Position numbers and translations under genes: made by a program. From Cycas panzhihuaensis (lineage: Eukaryota; Cycadophyta), in assembly GCA_023213395.1 (NCBI GenBank), contig CM041465.1:98959741-99023740 (forward strand): 64,000 nt of DNA. The letters run 5' to 3'. Shown here piece after piece: positions 44,612 to 56,559 of the stretch. The notes below the pieces were generated by a model, which saw only the letters and a program-made list of their open reading frames with translations, had not been told where the DNA came from and did no database searches. Numbering within the stretch: the stretch's first letter is position 1; each line of letters begins with the position of its first letter.

Positions 44612-45660
44612 CTAATGATTCTGCTTAGGATTTGTCATGTAACAAGCAAGAATACCGATAGAGTGTATAATATATGGCCTTATATTAGTAGTGTAGATGA
44701 GACTACCTACAAGTTTCCTATAGAGTGTTGCATCTACCTCCCTAGTATCACGTTCAGTTGAGAGTTTGGTGTTAGGATCCATAGGTAACATCACTGGTCA
44801 AGCATCTTCTAACTGAAACTTGGTTAGAAGATCGTTAATGTATTTTTCTTGGGAGAGGAAAATTTTTTCATTCTTTTGTGTTACTTCAATTCCCAAGTAA
44901 TATTTCATCAAACTAAGCTTAGACAATTCGAACGTTTTGCCAAGGTCCTTTTTCAGCTAGCTTATTACATGTTCATTATTACCCGTTACTAGCATGTCAT
45001 CTATAAAGATTATGAGATAAGTGACTTTATCTTTATGGCACTTGATGAACAATGTTGCATCAATATCTTGATAGTCATAAACCTCATATCCAAGTTGCCT
45101 CATCCTTTCAGACAACTTGGTAAACCAAGCGCGAGGGGATTATTTAAGGCCATATAAGGACTTTCTGAGCCTACAAACCTTATGCTCTTGACCTTCGATC
45201 TCATATCCTTCTGGCTGAGCCATGCAAATTTCTTCTTCAAGATCTCCATTGATAAATGCAGTCTTAATATCGAGTTGGTGGATTTTCCAACCCTATTGAG
45301 CAACCAAGGCCATAAGAGTTCTAATTGTAGGCCACTTGGTTGTAGGTGTAAAGACTTCAGTGTAGTCAACGCCTTCCCTTTGTGTAAATCCTTTAGCTAC
45401 CAACCTCACCTTGTGTTTTTCAAGGGTGCCATCTGATCTATATTTGTTCTTGAACACCCATTTATTTTGAACTACCTTTCTACCAAGTGGTAGATCAACG
45501 AGCTCCCATGTACTATTCTTGATAAGAGATTGGTACTCTTCGTTCATGGCATTTCTCCAAGCTGCATGCTTTATAGCTTCTTGGTACGTTAAGGGCTCTT
45601 CATTAAGAGTAAGGTGCAATTCTACTGGTTCAACCTCAGTATATAATGATTCTTGCATCC
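44612..45660 (-). pseudogene. Copia reverse transcriptase (B2), broken
   Basis: RT of copia Pol. The open frame 45658-45293 contains AWRNAMNEEYQSLIKNSTWE, NKWVFKNKYRSDGTLEKHK and GVDYTEVFTPTTKWPTIRTL, the complete N-terminal RT region. After a stop it continues with WKIHQLDIKTAFINGDLEEE and SLYGLK (near 45140). The catalytic FIDDMLVTGN lies near 45010-44980, then KYYLGIEVTQKNEK and LYRKLVGSLIYTTN (44730-44690). The catalytic aspartates are kept but at least three stops interrupt. The plus-strand ORFs here are antisense shadows. Confidence 0.88.
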
Positions 45661-45779
45661 TTACTCTATGGGCACTTCGAGTGCTAGTTTTGCCTACTTA
45701 ATCTGCTCGTATGTCCTTATTGAGCTGGCGGGCTTCTCAAGATCCTTGAGTTGGGAATGATGTCCTCATTTCCCCAACT

Positions 45780-47020
45780 TCTTAGTTCTCATCATGTTCA
45801 TTAAAATGATTATTTTGTGAGGAGGATGTTGATGTGCCTAAGGAAGATGGTCCTTCTACCACTGTTTTTCCTTTGTCAATTGAAGGTGGAGAGGATGGTT
45901 CTTCTATAATGGCTTTACCTTTGTCAACTCTGCTATCGTTAAAAGATGGTGCTGGATGTGCACTCATTAGTTCAGAGTCACAACTTGTATCCTCTAAGGC
46001 TCTATTGTTAGCTTCCAACATTTAGAGTAATTTATGTCTGTCCCCCCTCCAAATTTTAGAATCTGAATATCATACTTGATAACATTATTGTAGTGGCGTG
46101 AGGGTACTATGGAGTCTAATTTAAGTAACTGATCCTCAGTCTCCAAAAAACTGACATCTCTGATAATGATAATTTTTCGTTGTAGAGGTATGAAGACCTT
46201 ATACCCTTTCTTATCCATAGGGTATCCAACAAAGATGCCTTTAAGTGCCCTTGGTTGGAGTTTATTGCTATCTATATCCAGAATATGGGCATAGCATGTA
46301 GTGCCAAAAATTCTAAAGTAGTGCATAATGGGAGCTTGTCTTGACCACTTTTCATTACGTGATTGTACTTCCTTTGATGGGCTAACAACATCGATACAAT
46401 AAATGGCTGTCCAGATTGCTTCAGCTCATAGATAGGCAAGTACATTTTTATATATGAACATAGCACGAGCCATGTTCATGATTATCCTGTTCATGTGCTC
46501 GGCAACTCCATTTTACTATGGGGTACCTGCTATTGTTGTTTGATGCTTGATGCCATTGTCTTGAAGGTAGCTTTCAAACTCATGTGAGGTATATTTACCA
46601 CCATTATTAGTTCAAAGATATTTGAGTTGATAACTTGACTCTTTTTCAGTAAGGGCTTTGAATTCCTTGAATATATAGAATGCTTCATCTCTCTTATGTA
46701 GAAAAGCTACCCATACTTTTCTAGTGAAATCATCAATGAAAGAGATGTAACATAGCTTACCCTTTAGTGAAGGAATGGGCATTAGCCCACACAAATTAGA
46801 GTGTACCAATTATAATGGATGGCTTGATTTCCACTGATTTTTGGGAAAGGGTTGTCGATGAGATTTGGCAATGATACAAGCTTCATATTTAAAGGGCTTA
46901 GAGAAAAACTTTGGAAGGTTTGGAAGAGTATTAGAAAGATCTCTAAGTCTATCAATATGAACATGGCCCATACGAGCATGCCAAAGAGCTTTTGGTGACA
47001 ACGTTCGATGGGTCAAGATG
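45780..47020 (-). pseudogene. Copia integrase (B2), catalytically mutated
   Basis: The zinc-binding part is LWHARMGHVHIDRLRDLSN (about 46985-46930), then KYEACIIAKSHRQPFP, where the first Cys of the pair has become Tyr. The core begins VHSNLCGLMPIPS (46806-46770): the first catalytic Asp is Asn. NNGGKY near 46610 shows the second Asp as Asn too; GVAEHMNR (about 46508-46487) keeps the Glu. RIFGTTCYAHILDID and GIFVGYPMDKKGYKVFIP (46310-46190) are the C-terminal part. Stops occur as well. This integrase cannot be active. Confidence 0.85.
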
Positions 47021-47232
47021 GAATTAAATGCAAATTCTTCATCGGCACAAGGGCTTTGGGCACAATGGGCTTCAAAAGATGGAGAGCTATTTAGTCAAAA
47101 ACGTTTGCCAGAGAGATGTCTAGTCAAAACCACTTGATTAGTTGGAAGGTGAATGACCTTAAGAGTCTGGTCATTTATAGTTACACTCAGATCAAATCCA
47201 CGAGAAACAAGTGTGGATAAAGAGAGTAGGTT

Positions 47233-47487
47233 TTATTTGAGATTGGGTATGTATAAGACATCAAGCAATGTAAAATCTTCTAAGCCTGGGAGTTTTAGGC
47301 GAATGTTGCCAATTCCTTCAATAGGTTGTTGTGATTTATCAGCCATGTGAACAACTCCATGAACATTTGAGTCAAATGTTTGATATAGACTATGATTGCA
47401 TGTCATATGTTGAGTTGCTCCTATGTCCATGATCCACTGTCTATCGATTGAAGCCACACTATTAGCAATTCTAATAGGGCTTGGCAT
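47233..47487 (-). pseudogene. Copia protease (B2)
   Basis: Open frame of 84 codons with WIMDIGATQHMTCN (canonical W.LDSGAT.HMT): the catalytic Asp is kept but Ser of D-S-G is Ile. LPGLEDFTLLDVLYIPNLK follows, typical of the copia protease end. Solo LTR K is inserted immediately upstream, cutting it from the gag zinc knuckle. Confidence 0.8.
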
Positions 47488-47516
47488 TAGTGAAGGGAAT
47501 TCACAAGTGATATATC

Positions 47517-48154
47517 TGTTGAGAATAGAAGGTCCAACCCTCTAACAGCCACCAAGATCTATTACTTTCTTACAACTAGTTACAGAAATGAAACATACAA
47601 ATTATATGTAAGTTCTTAAAACTAGAGATTATACAGTAACAAGACAATGAAAGCCAAACATCGTGTGTGCACCCGATATAGCGTGGTAAAACCCTAGTAG
47701 TGTGCTAGGGAAACATCCACACAGGAAAGGTAGCGATCTTTATTGCTGTAGAATGGAGAAAATAGTACATCATAGATACAGAGTGCTCTCTAGAATAACA
47801 ATCAGTCGCTGCCCTCTTCACAGTACATTACATAACATTACAACATAATAAGAAAAACCCTAAAATAGGCTACATGAGAGGACATCTAAGACCTAAAATC
47901 TCAACCGTAGAATCTAGGGTATTTTTCATTGTACGACCTTGATTCTTTTTACACTTTAATAAGGTTTACGTGGTCAATTTTTTGGGAAGGGGGCTATCGC
48001 CCAACCCTCCTAGGGGCTGCCCACTCCCCCTGTACCCCTCAGCCAAGGGGGGCTCCCACCCCCCTTGGAACCTCCTGAGAAAGATTAGGGGGGGAAACCG
48101 CGCCAAAAACAGGCCATAATTTTAGGCCTATAATTATTGTCACAATACCCAACA
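47517..48154 (-). mobile_element. Solo LTR K (638 bp) inside copia B2
   Basis: Plus-strand ends TGTTGAGAATAGAAGG and CACAATACCCAACA, so the minus strand begins TGTTGGGTATTGTG and ends TATTCTCAACA. A perfect 5-bp target duplication ATATC stands at 47512-47516 and 48155-48159. The same site is empty in B1 (about 16940). No primer site, polypurine tract or coding sequence is present, so it is a solo LTR, probably of an unrelated copia family. A TATA-like box and poly(A) signal (CAATAAAG near 47740, minus) fit an LTR. Confidence 0.88.
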
Positions 48155-48159
48155 ATATC

Positions 48160-49290
48160 CACACCGAGTTTCAAAGTATCTCTTTGGTTGGTTAATGGCA
48201 TTTGACGTTGAAGATCCCTCAATTATTTGAATGTGCACTTGTACAAAACCTACACCACTAAAGGATTCTTCACAAGTTTCTTTCACATTGTGAGCTCCAT
48301 GTTTTGGTTGGAACTTGGCCAACTTATAAGTGGTAGTTCTACAATCTTTTGCTAAGTGTCCTTTACGGTTACACCGATCACACATAATAGTTTGATTACC
48401 AGTCCCTGAAGAAGTACTAGTTTGACTTGACTGTCTTGCTCTTTATTGAAGTGGCCCTTGGCCTTGGAATTGTTGAGGTTGTGATTGAGGGTTTGATTGA
48501 CCTTGTGAACGATTTCCCATATTTCTTCCTCTTCCTCTTGCTCAGTTATTTCCTCTGCCACGAGAGGGACCTTGATTTTTTGTGTAGCAAACTTCTTCTT
48601 CTACCTCAAAGGCTACATCTGGAAGAGAGTCATAGGCTATAAAGTTTGTATTAAAGGTCTTGTCAAATTCTATAAACTTCTCGGCAAGTTCTTCAAAGTT
48701 GAGTATCTTTAATGTCGCACTAGATTGAAGACTTCGAAGCAAGTTTTTATAATTAGGGACATGTAAACATGACTAGATCAAAAATACCCAAGTGATGCAT
48801 TGGGTATTAAAGTCTTTGTCAATTGCCTATTTGATTAGTTAAAGGAGATTTATTATCTCATGAGCTCGTCCCTTCTACATTTTTAATTTGTTCATTTTTA
48901 AAACAAGATGAATAAATTTTAAATCTGACTTATATCAAAGTTCTTTCTAAGAACTTCTAGGACCTTCCAGGCTGTATCATGTTCCTCTTCATTTATCCAG
49001 TTATGTAAGGAGTGATCAATGACCAACAAAATTCTTGCACGAATCTTTTCATCATCTATCTCCCATTATAATTTAGTTGTATCATCTGTAGGAGCTGTTG
49101 GGGTAGATCCACTCGAAGCAGATGTTGTAGCCGTTGCTGGTGTACTGGGTGTAGGCTGCAAGTGGGCTCTCCAAAGGCCTTCATACTTTGCAACATTTTT
49201 AATTCTAGTGTACCATATATCCCAATTTTCTTTGCCTTTCAATATGTAGTTAACATTTTACTTGAATTGAGGTGATATGGTAATGATGAA
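48160..49290 (-). pseudogene. Copia gag (B2), broken
   Basis: Copia nucleocapsid gene. It starts near 49290 with SQFK-like sequence and NVNYILKGKENWDIWYTRIK (about 49250-49195), a typical UBN2-type copia Gag start. Then come WEIDDEKIRARIL (near 49060) and LKILNFEELAEKFIEFDKTF (48712-48655). A true zinc knuckle CDRCNRKGHLAKDC lies at 48382-48341. The ATG present in B1 is lost here. The downstream end is displaced by solo LTR K. Stops and one frameshift are visible. Confidence 0.83.
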
Positions 49291-51270
49291 GAAGTAGAAG
49301 AGATGATAGAAGTATGTGTCACTGACACATGTGGCTAATATACTTGGCACAATAGGGATGTAGAAATGATTGTTATGATGAGAAGCAAGCAATGATTAAC
49401 TATTTTTCAATAATTATAAAAAAATGAATATAAGTGATGATGCAAGAATGAGGCCTAATGTAGAGCTAGCAAAGAGTGGTGATGCATCATGTCATTAACC
49501 TCTCACTTATGTCCAAATATAGGTGAGGTTTCGATGCCTAAGGCTTCTAGTATACGATTAGAGCCTTCACCCATGATACCCGCACCTGCGCTTGGTGATG
49601 AAATCCAAGTCACAATGCAGCCCAAGTACTCTCAGTCCTCACCCAGTTCACCAATGAACAGCTTTATACCTCCTCTAAAGAGTTAAATGGTACTGCATAT
49701 CCTATGGCTATGACGAATATTAGACTTGGTTAATTTTAATCTTGCATTAAAGTTTTCAGTTTTCTCGGGTGGTTATCAGGATTATCCCTAATTGGAGGCC
49801 ATAGGCATGGCTAACCTGTCCCTCCACCACTATTTCAATTAAGACCAGACCAGTATGAAACTCATACCTTCCTTAGTGCCTAGACTTCAGCCAACCTTGG
49901 TCTATTTCAACCAAGGCGAGTATGCGCACAATTCAAGAACTGGTGGTATAGATCGTACAGATGAAATTCCTTTTAGGAATAGTGTAAGATGTTTTTGTAT
50001 AACTGAAAACTGAAATAGAAACTTACCAAATGTGCTTGCTTGCTTTTCGTGCTTGCTTTATTATTGTTGCTGCTTTTGTGATACTTTATTGTTGTTGCTG
50101 CTTTTGTGATACTTTATTATTGCTACTACTTTTGTGATGCTTTATGCTATGTGTGGAAAATAGAAAAGCATACTAGATTTAGCAGGGGAACTGGATGTTA
50201 CTTCTGATCCAAAGTTTCCCTTGCTTTAGTACAATGTTTCCAAATATGATTTTGGAAGTTTTAATACAAAAGCCATAATGGGCTAAAAATCAGATTAACT
50301 TGCCACTAAAATGATGATTTTTCTAAATCTATATGCATGCTATTTTTCCCTATTTTGTGATTCTTTCACAAAATTTACAAATAATGATAAATGGGCAATT
50401 TTTAGAAATTACAAATACGAAGGCCTAAATGATGAAATCTGAATTTATGACAAAAGGAAAAGTGTTCAGAATTTCATTTTTGATAGATTTGTGAAGTCAT
50501 ATTTCAGAAAAGCCACAAAAACTTTTCTGCCTGAAAAAGCACCAAAGCAAAAATCATGCCAAATCAACTATCCCAGAATCTGTACTTCAATATGTCAAAA
50601 GTTACATTTTGACATATACATTAACTTTTCCTTCTACACCATCTACAAAATCTACCAAAAAAATACCTGAAATGCCCTTACAAGGTCCTTTGTGGGGTTA
50701 AGTAGGCAAAATCAGCAACCGTGAGAAAACTACATAGATCTCACTAAAAGGTAGATAAAATTTGATGATATTTATCTTAAAATGATCTTAATACATAAAT
50801 TTAATAGATCCCTTAATAAAACTTTTAGATCTTTGGCTTATAATTGAAGGATTTAATTAGGAAAAGTGCTTTAAAACACTTATCCATAAAATTTACCCTT
50901 TTTATCACAGCCAACACTCACTGTCGTAGGATGAATCTGAAGTTTATCTAGAAGACAAAAATTATCCTCTAGTGAAGCCAACCTTGCATGCCAAATTTCA
51001 TCAAATTCTGAGATGGTTAAATTTTTATGAAGTTTTGGGCCTTTAATACTCCCGGGACTATTCCAGCAGCTGAACAGCTTCAAAAACCTGTATTCTTCAC
51101 CTCTAAATTTTTGAACACATGGACAAAGCAACAACATACAAAATACTATAGTTTTATACTCTTAAAATATTAAAAAAATAAGGAATGCACTCTCAATACT
51201 TCACATTGAAGGTGAAGGAGAGGCAAAATGACTCAATGCAAGTGGAATGGAGTGAATAGATCCCCTTCTA
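49291..51270 (-). other. Copia B2 long 5' leader
   Basis: About 2 kb between primer site and gag, collinear with the B1 leader. No conserved ORF. It includes a 28-bp triplication (50059-50142) absent from B1. Confidence 0.7.
50059..50142 (-). repeat. 28-bp tandem repeat, three units, in the copia B2 leader
   Basis: Plus-strand units of the form TATTRTTGYTRCTRCTTTTG followed by TGATRCTT. B1 has one unit at about 18850-18875. Confidence 0.85.
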
Positions 51271-51595
51271 GCTCTGATACCACATGAAGGAAGGATGATC
51301 TAGGAGATAAATCACTCACATACACACAATGGCAATGGAGAATGAAAAAGAAGATGAAACAAGATATGAGAGCAAGCTTGGAGGTGAGAATGAATAATGA
51401 TTCCCTTCTTGAGATTTTTCCTTTTATTATTAAGGGTGAGCATTAGGGTTAGGATTTTTCTGCCTAATGAGATAAACCTAAAATTACATCTAAATGCACA
51501 TAAAGTACATTTCATTAAGAGACTAATGCTAATAATATATCCTAAGGTCACATAATTAATCTACATAAATGACCTTGATACATTAACCTCTTTCA
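51271..51595 (-). repeat. 5' LTR (51285-51595) and iMet primer site (51271-51282) of copia B2
   Basis: The LTR is 311 bp with TGAAAGAGGTTAATG at its start on the minus strand. The primer site TGGTATCAGAGC follows after two bases. The right flank TTATC is the target duplication. Confidence 0.93.
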
Positions 51596-51600
51596 TTATC

Positions 51601-53180
51601 CCACCGCATCTGTCCCGTCTGATTCTCACATCCACCTTAGGGATGATGTTGCATCCTCTACTTCCCTTTGTGGTCCTAACTCTTCTGGGACCACTTGAGG
51701 TATGTCTTTCTCCCAACTTGAGGTTAGCATATCTCTCCTTAGCCAAACAAATATGCCACCTCCAAACGTGACGCACACATCTCTTATTAGACTTAGGGGA
51801 CTTATTTACGCCCCTACTTCTAGTCATGTGGGACCTGTCCTCACATGCTCTCAAACTCATTCTAGTGGGCCTTCCCTTAATGTACCTCTAGGCTATACAT
51901 CTCAGCCATGGGGGCATGGTAAAGGGAACCGCCTTCTTATTTATGGGGTGCAACTTTTTCACCTATATGGGGTTGTGCCACCTATAGGCGGCCCATATGG
52001 GTAAAATCTAGTCCCTCACCCTTCTTTTCTGCCATCTTGTATAGCACCTTACATTACACCTTCGCAAGGAGGCCTAATTCCTTTTCAAGGTGCCTTCCCT
52101 CAAGCCCCTTTCCAACAAAAGGCATTTCCTCAAGGAGGGTTAGGCCCTCCACCCCCATCCGCTCCTTGCTCATTACCTTCCTCATCGCTTGTTGATCCTA
52201 TGATCCAGACAAGGGCACATCCCTTTATGGATTATAGATTGACACCTTTGCCTATTGAGGCACTAAGGACCAACTTACCACCTCATCCCCCTAAAGTTCC
52301 TAAATTCTATGGGATTTTATCGCAAGATTTAGCAGAGTATGTTCGTAGTTTCTCTATGGTATGCATCAACTACTGGTCCTATGATCACATCCTTGTGAAA
52401 TTATTTTCATGATCCCTTCAAGGTGATGCCCTCAAGTGGTTTTATCACCTTCCTGGTGTATTCTATTCATTAATTTCAGTAGCTTATGGATAAGTTTGTT
52501 AACTAATTTGACATGGCTCATCCATTTGAGAGGAATGAAATTCCTCTTGTCACTTAAACAAGGCCATGATGAGATGAATCGTGATCTTCTGCAGCGTTTC
52601 CATGACCTTCTTCACTCCACTAAGGCTACTTTGCCTGAGGAGTTGAAGAGAGACCTTTTTGTTAATGCCCTTCATCCAGAAGTTCATATAGAAGTCCTTA
52701 AGATTGGGGTGACTATATGTGCCTTTGCCATAATAAAGTGCTTAGCACTTGAGGCTATTGAGATCCAGGCTAGACTTAAGAAGCCTCTAAAGTCCTCGCA
52801 GCAACATGAGGTACCACCACTGTCCAAGGAAACTAAAACTCAACAACCTACTAGGTCTTCTTCCCATTCCACCGAGAAGGCTCTAGATCCCCTTACTTCA
52901 GGCATACATTCATTTGAACGTACGATGAAGGAACTAAAACTTCAAGCTCCTTCGTCACCTACATCTAACAAACTTGCTCACTAGGCTTCGCAAGCTACTC
53001 CTTCCAGGGGCGGTAACACCAAGTCCTCTCAAAAGAGGAAATCTGATTCTTTCCTTGAGAAGAAGTAGTGCTCTATCCACGGAGATTGCTTCCATGATGA
53101 TTCATATTACTAGGTTCAACATTTTAGGGATTCCTCGCAATGCGACTTCTCTCCCAAACGGGCCTCAAGGCCTAATCTAG
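51601..53180 (+). pseudogene. Gypsy gag of element D, core and C-terminal part
   Basis: Continues gag after copia B2. A Gly/Pro-rich stretch (QLFHLYGVVPPIGGPYG) is followed by the Gag core: MDYRLTPLPIEALRTNLPPH (52228-52287), AEYVRSFSMVCINYWSYDH, LVKLF, WFYHLPG, SLKQGHDEMNRDLLQRFHDL (52548-52607), LPEELKRDLFVNALHPEVHI. Then LALEAIEIQARLKKP and SFERTMKELKLQAPSS, as in C. A C.IHGDCFHDD-type motif lies near 53070-53100. Stops near 52410, 52490 and 52983 disrupt it. Confidence 0.85.
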
Positions 53181-53359
53181 ACCAACCGGTCCATAGAGAT
53201 CCCTTCCCCAAACATGGGGAGCGTGATTGCAACTCCCAATAGAAGAATAACCAGAACCGAGGGAGGTTTCCTAACCCTTTCTCTTCTCAAGCCAAAGGGA
53301 AGGGCGTGAGGAATTTATCATTGTCCTTGGGTTCTCCTAACTAACACACCCCTTCACCT

Positions 53360-54150
53360 TCACGATCCCAGAATAAAGGAAAGAAGGTTATTCAATTGCT
53401 TGAGACCATTGCACTGTATGTCTTAACTCGGTCTCAAGTTGCTAAAGAGGCAACTGGCACCTCTTCATCTATACCACACCTTGATCCTCTTCCAGAAGCC
53501 CCTGTGCTCCCCGAGACCATTCTTATGTGCCTCAGTTGCTATGACTTCTGAAGAGCCCTTTCCCAACCCATCGTGAAGGGGAAGCCCTTTTCTGTCGTAG
53601 ATAAGCTCCATACCATGGCCGTTGGGATGTCCATTATAGACGTCTTGAGGAGCTACCTTGAACAACGCATGTTACTCTTAGAAGCCTTAGGATTAGGTGA
53701 TGTACTCGTTCATGCCTTGGGAGTCACCTTGAGCTGTGAATCCATCATTTCCTTTGATCCTAAGGATCCTCCCCCTACTAGTGAAAGGGAGCACTAGTAA
53801 TACTTCCTTTTCACTATTACCATCGATACTCTAGATTACACTTTATGAAGAACTATTGTCGACAATGGTTCTTCTCTTAATGCCATGCACTTGCATGTTA
53901 TGGAAGAGCTTGGTATTTCTTCTTTAGAACCAGTTCTGTGGCAGTGCCAAGGCTACGACAGTAGAGAAAAGACACCCTTGGGATCGATGTCTATCCCTCT
54001 TACTCTTGAGGACAAGATAGTCCTCGTTGATATTATAGTCCTCGACGTTGATGTCGACTACAATCTATTGTTGGGACACCCATGGCTCGATCAGATGGGA
54101 GCCATATGCTCGTCCCTCTGGGGGAAACTTAAATTTGTCCACGAAAGGTG
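53360..54150 (+). pseudogene. Gypsy retropepsin of element D
   Basis: Aspartic protease. Upstream linker LLETIALYVLTRSQVAKEAT (about 53395-53455) equals that of C. Then KPFSVVDKLHTMAVGMSIID (53582-53641) and ITIDTLDYTL (53818-53847), and the active site VDNGSS at 53858-53875. DVDVDYNLLLGHPWLDQMGA follows at 54045-54104. Two adjacent stops near 53794 and another near 53848 inactivate it. It is longer than the C copy, which lacks part of the linker. Confidence 0.85.
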
Positions 54151-55100
54151 AATGAGAGTCGTCTCTTGGGAGCTTCCTCCTATCAAACAACCATGTCAAC
54201 CCCAGCAAGTGTCTCATGGTAAAATGAAAGGCGATAAAGGCCTTTCTACCCATGCCTCGGCTTGTTCTATTGACATCCTCGACTCATCCCACTTAGAAGA
54301 AGACCCCTCATCCTCTTCTTCCAACCTCATATGATTCACTCCTATTGGTGTTGGAAGTTACGGGTACCTTGCCATCCTTAGTGATGATGAGTCTAATGGC
54401 GAGGATGAGGATCTCCCTCACCCTATTTCCCTTTTGGACATGAGTAGGGGGCACCTCCTTCGTTCTAGATCCCACTTTGGAACTCCTATAATAGGAGAAA
54501 CTAGTTCTCCTCTCGTATCTCATGTCATTACCTGTGCTGATTATGTGCTCCTTGAGTCTCCCCTTTCGTTGTCGCACATAGGCAATGAAGTTGGGGAGCC
54601 TCCTTTTGTCCCTTACGAAGGACCTCTTTCTGACTCTTCTAGGGAGTCTATCGAGAACGCCGAGCGGCGTGACGACCACCATGGTCCCGCTATCTCTACT
54701 TCCCCTTACCCTTCGTCTTCTTGAAGTGTGACTATCTATGGGGTGGACTACTTTGAGAATGATGAAGGGCTTGAGCACTTAGTGGGCTCTGTGCCTAACC
54801 TTCCTTCTGGTCACCATAGGCTTGGTTATTAGAAGATCTTAGCTATTGGGTCCCCTCTCACTGACCCAACTCCATCCCCTATTCCATCTCTTCCTATTAA
54901 CCAAGCCCCCCTCCACTTTGAGGAGGGGAATGCCATGTGCATGGGGGCAACCCAAGACATAATCCTTGCCATCGGCAAAGTCATTAAAGTTAGGGTAGAA
55001 TGCACTCTTGATGAGGTCAAGGAGTATACCCTTCTGTTCCAGGAGTTTTAGGATGTCTTTACGTGGGACTACTCTGATATAAAGGGAATTGATCCTTCAA
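54151..55100 (+). pseudogene. Element D protease-RT linker
   Basis: Acidic, Ser/Pro-rich spacer in the pol frame (DDESNGEDEDLPHPISLLDM near 54385-54443), ending in VRVECTLDEVKEYTLLFQEF and DVFTWDYSDIKGIDPSI (about 54990-55100), the usual lead into gypsy RT. Stops are present. C has only the first part. Confidence 0.7.
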
Positions 55101-55102
55101 TC

Positions 55103-55850
55103 ATGACCCACAACCTTACTACCATTCCTGGTGCTCACCCCGTGCATCAGAAGCAACGTCTTCTCCATCCTAAGCTCTCAGCTGCAGTTAAAATAGAAGT
55201 TCAGAAACTCCTTAATATAGGATTGATCACTTCCATTGACTATCCTAAATGGGTATCTACTACTCTAAATGGGTATTTAACATTGTCCCCATTGCTAAAA
55301 AGAATGGGACAATCTAGATATGTGTTGATTTCTGTGATAACAACAACACATATCCTAAGGACAATTTCCCACTTCATTTTATCAATCAGATCATTGATTG
55401 AACTACTAGTTTCGAAGTCATGTCCTTAATGGATGGCTTTTCAGTTATAACCAAATTCAAATCTCTCTTAAAGACCATCACAAGATGGCCTTCACCACTC
55501 CGTGGGGTACTTTAGCCTATAAGGTGATGCCTTTTAGACTCAAGAATGTAGGCGTCACTTATCAAAGGGCGATGCAATTCATTTTCCACAATTTCATCAA
55601 CAAATCCTTGGAAGTCTTCATGGATGACATGATGGGTCTCTCACACGTTAGAGCCCATCACCCTGCCAATTTACGGGCCATCTTTACACGATGTTGCAAA
55701 TACCATGTAAGCCTTAATCCTCTTAAATAAATGTTTGCCGTGACTGCTGGCAAGCTCCTTGGTTTCTTTATATCCAAACAAGGAATCTAAATTGAACTCG
55801 ATAAAGTCAAGGCCATCCTTGACATGCTACCTCCTAAAATGCAATGATAG
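55103..55850 (+). pseudogene. Gypsy reverse transcriptase of element D
   Basis: RT that would copy element RNA. N-terminal PVHQKQRLLHPKLSAAVKIE (55139-55198) and LITSIDYPKW; a frameshift follows near 55260-55320. FEVMSLMDGFS (about 55411-55443), MAFTTPWGTLAYKVMPFRLK (55485-55544) and TYQRAMQFIFHNF are the palm. The catalytic box reads VFMDDMM (FMDD at 55617-55628). KLLGFFISKQGI closes the domain. Both catalytic aspartates of the palm box are present, but stops interrupt the frame. It is the only gypsy RT in the window. Confidence 0.9.
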
Positions 55851-56480
55851 ATTAAGTCATTTTCAGGTAGGCTTAGCTTCCTCAGGCATTTTTTGGTGGA
55901 CTTTGCCATTAACGCTAAACTGCTCACTAACCTATTAAAGAAGGGGGCCCCGTTTGTTTGGTCTTCCAAGGCCCAGTAAGCTTTTAAAGAACTTAAGGAA
56001 GCTCTCACTTCCGCCCTAATATTAGCGCTGCCTCTCTTTGATAGGCCCTTCATCCTGTATACCTCGGTAACCGATGAATCTCTCAGTGCCATGCTAGCCC
56101 AGGAGGATGATTCGAGAGCTGAGAGGGCTATTTACTTCAGCAGTCGTACCCTCGTAGTTGCCAAACTTAACTACTCTCCTACACAGAAAGAATGCCTCTC
56201 CTTGGTACATGTAACCAAGAAATTTAGGTATTATTTGCTTGGAAACACTACTTGGTTGATTGTTCAATCTGATCCCTTACATTATCTTCTCACCTGACCT
56301 GACTTGGCAGGTAGGACTGACAAGTGGGCCATCCTCTTTTAGGAATTTGACCTTCACATTATTAAGAGTAAATCAATGAAAGGAATAGTAGTGGCCAAGC
56401 AGCTCGTAGACACTCATATTCCAAACTCTTTGGACCTTTTGGTTGATGACTCTCTTCCTGATGAGCCTATCTTAGCCATT
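55851..56480 (+). pseudogene. Gypsy RNase H of element D
   Basis: The regular Ty3 RNase H attached to RT. FDRPFILYTSVTDESLSAML (56038-56097), AIYFSSRTLVVAKLNYSPTQ (56130-56187), KECLSLVHVTKKFRYYLLG and VQSDPLHYLLT (about 56265-56297). This is distinct from the aRNH found in G and H. Stops follow at 56297 and 56340. Confidence 0.85.
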
Positions 56481-56559
56481 CAGGATTCTCCTCCCCATCT
56501 ACTTGCTGATAGCAAGTGGTATGTATCTCACTCAATAGCAATATCGCCCTGATGCTAGC

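Larger units (their letters stand above)
43301..51595 (-). mobile_element. Ty1/copia element B2, full length, inserted in gypsy D gag
   Basis: Minus strand: 5' LTR 51285-51595, iMet primer site 51271-51282, leader, gag, protease, integrase, RT, RNase H, polypurine tract 43613-43624, 3' LTR 43301-43612. Target duplication TTATC at 43296-43300 and 51596-51600 is perfect. It contains solo LTR K. Without K it is about 7.65 kb, like B1. Every domain has stops. Confidence 0.95.

Noticed and set aside
54308-54778. 156-codon minus-strand ORF in element D
   Set aside because: Antisense to the protease-RT linker, with no counterpart in C.
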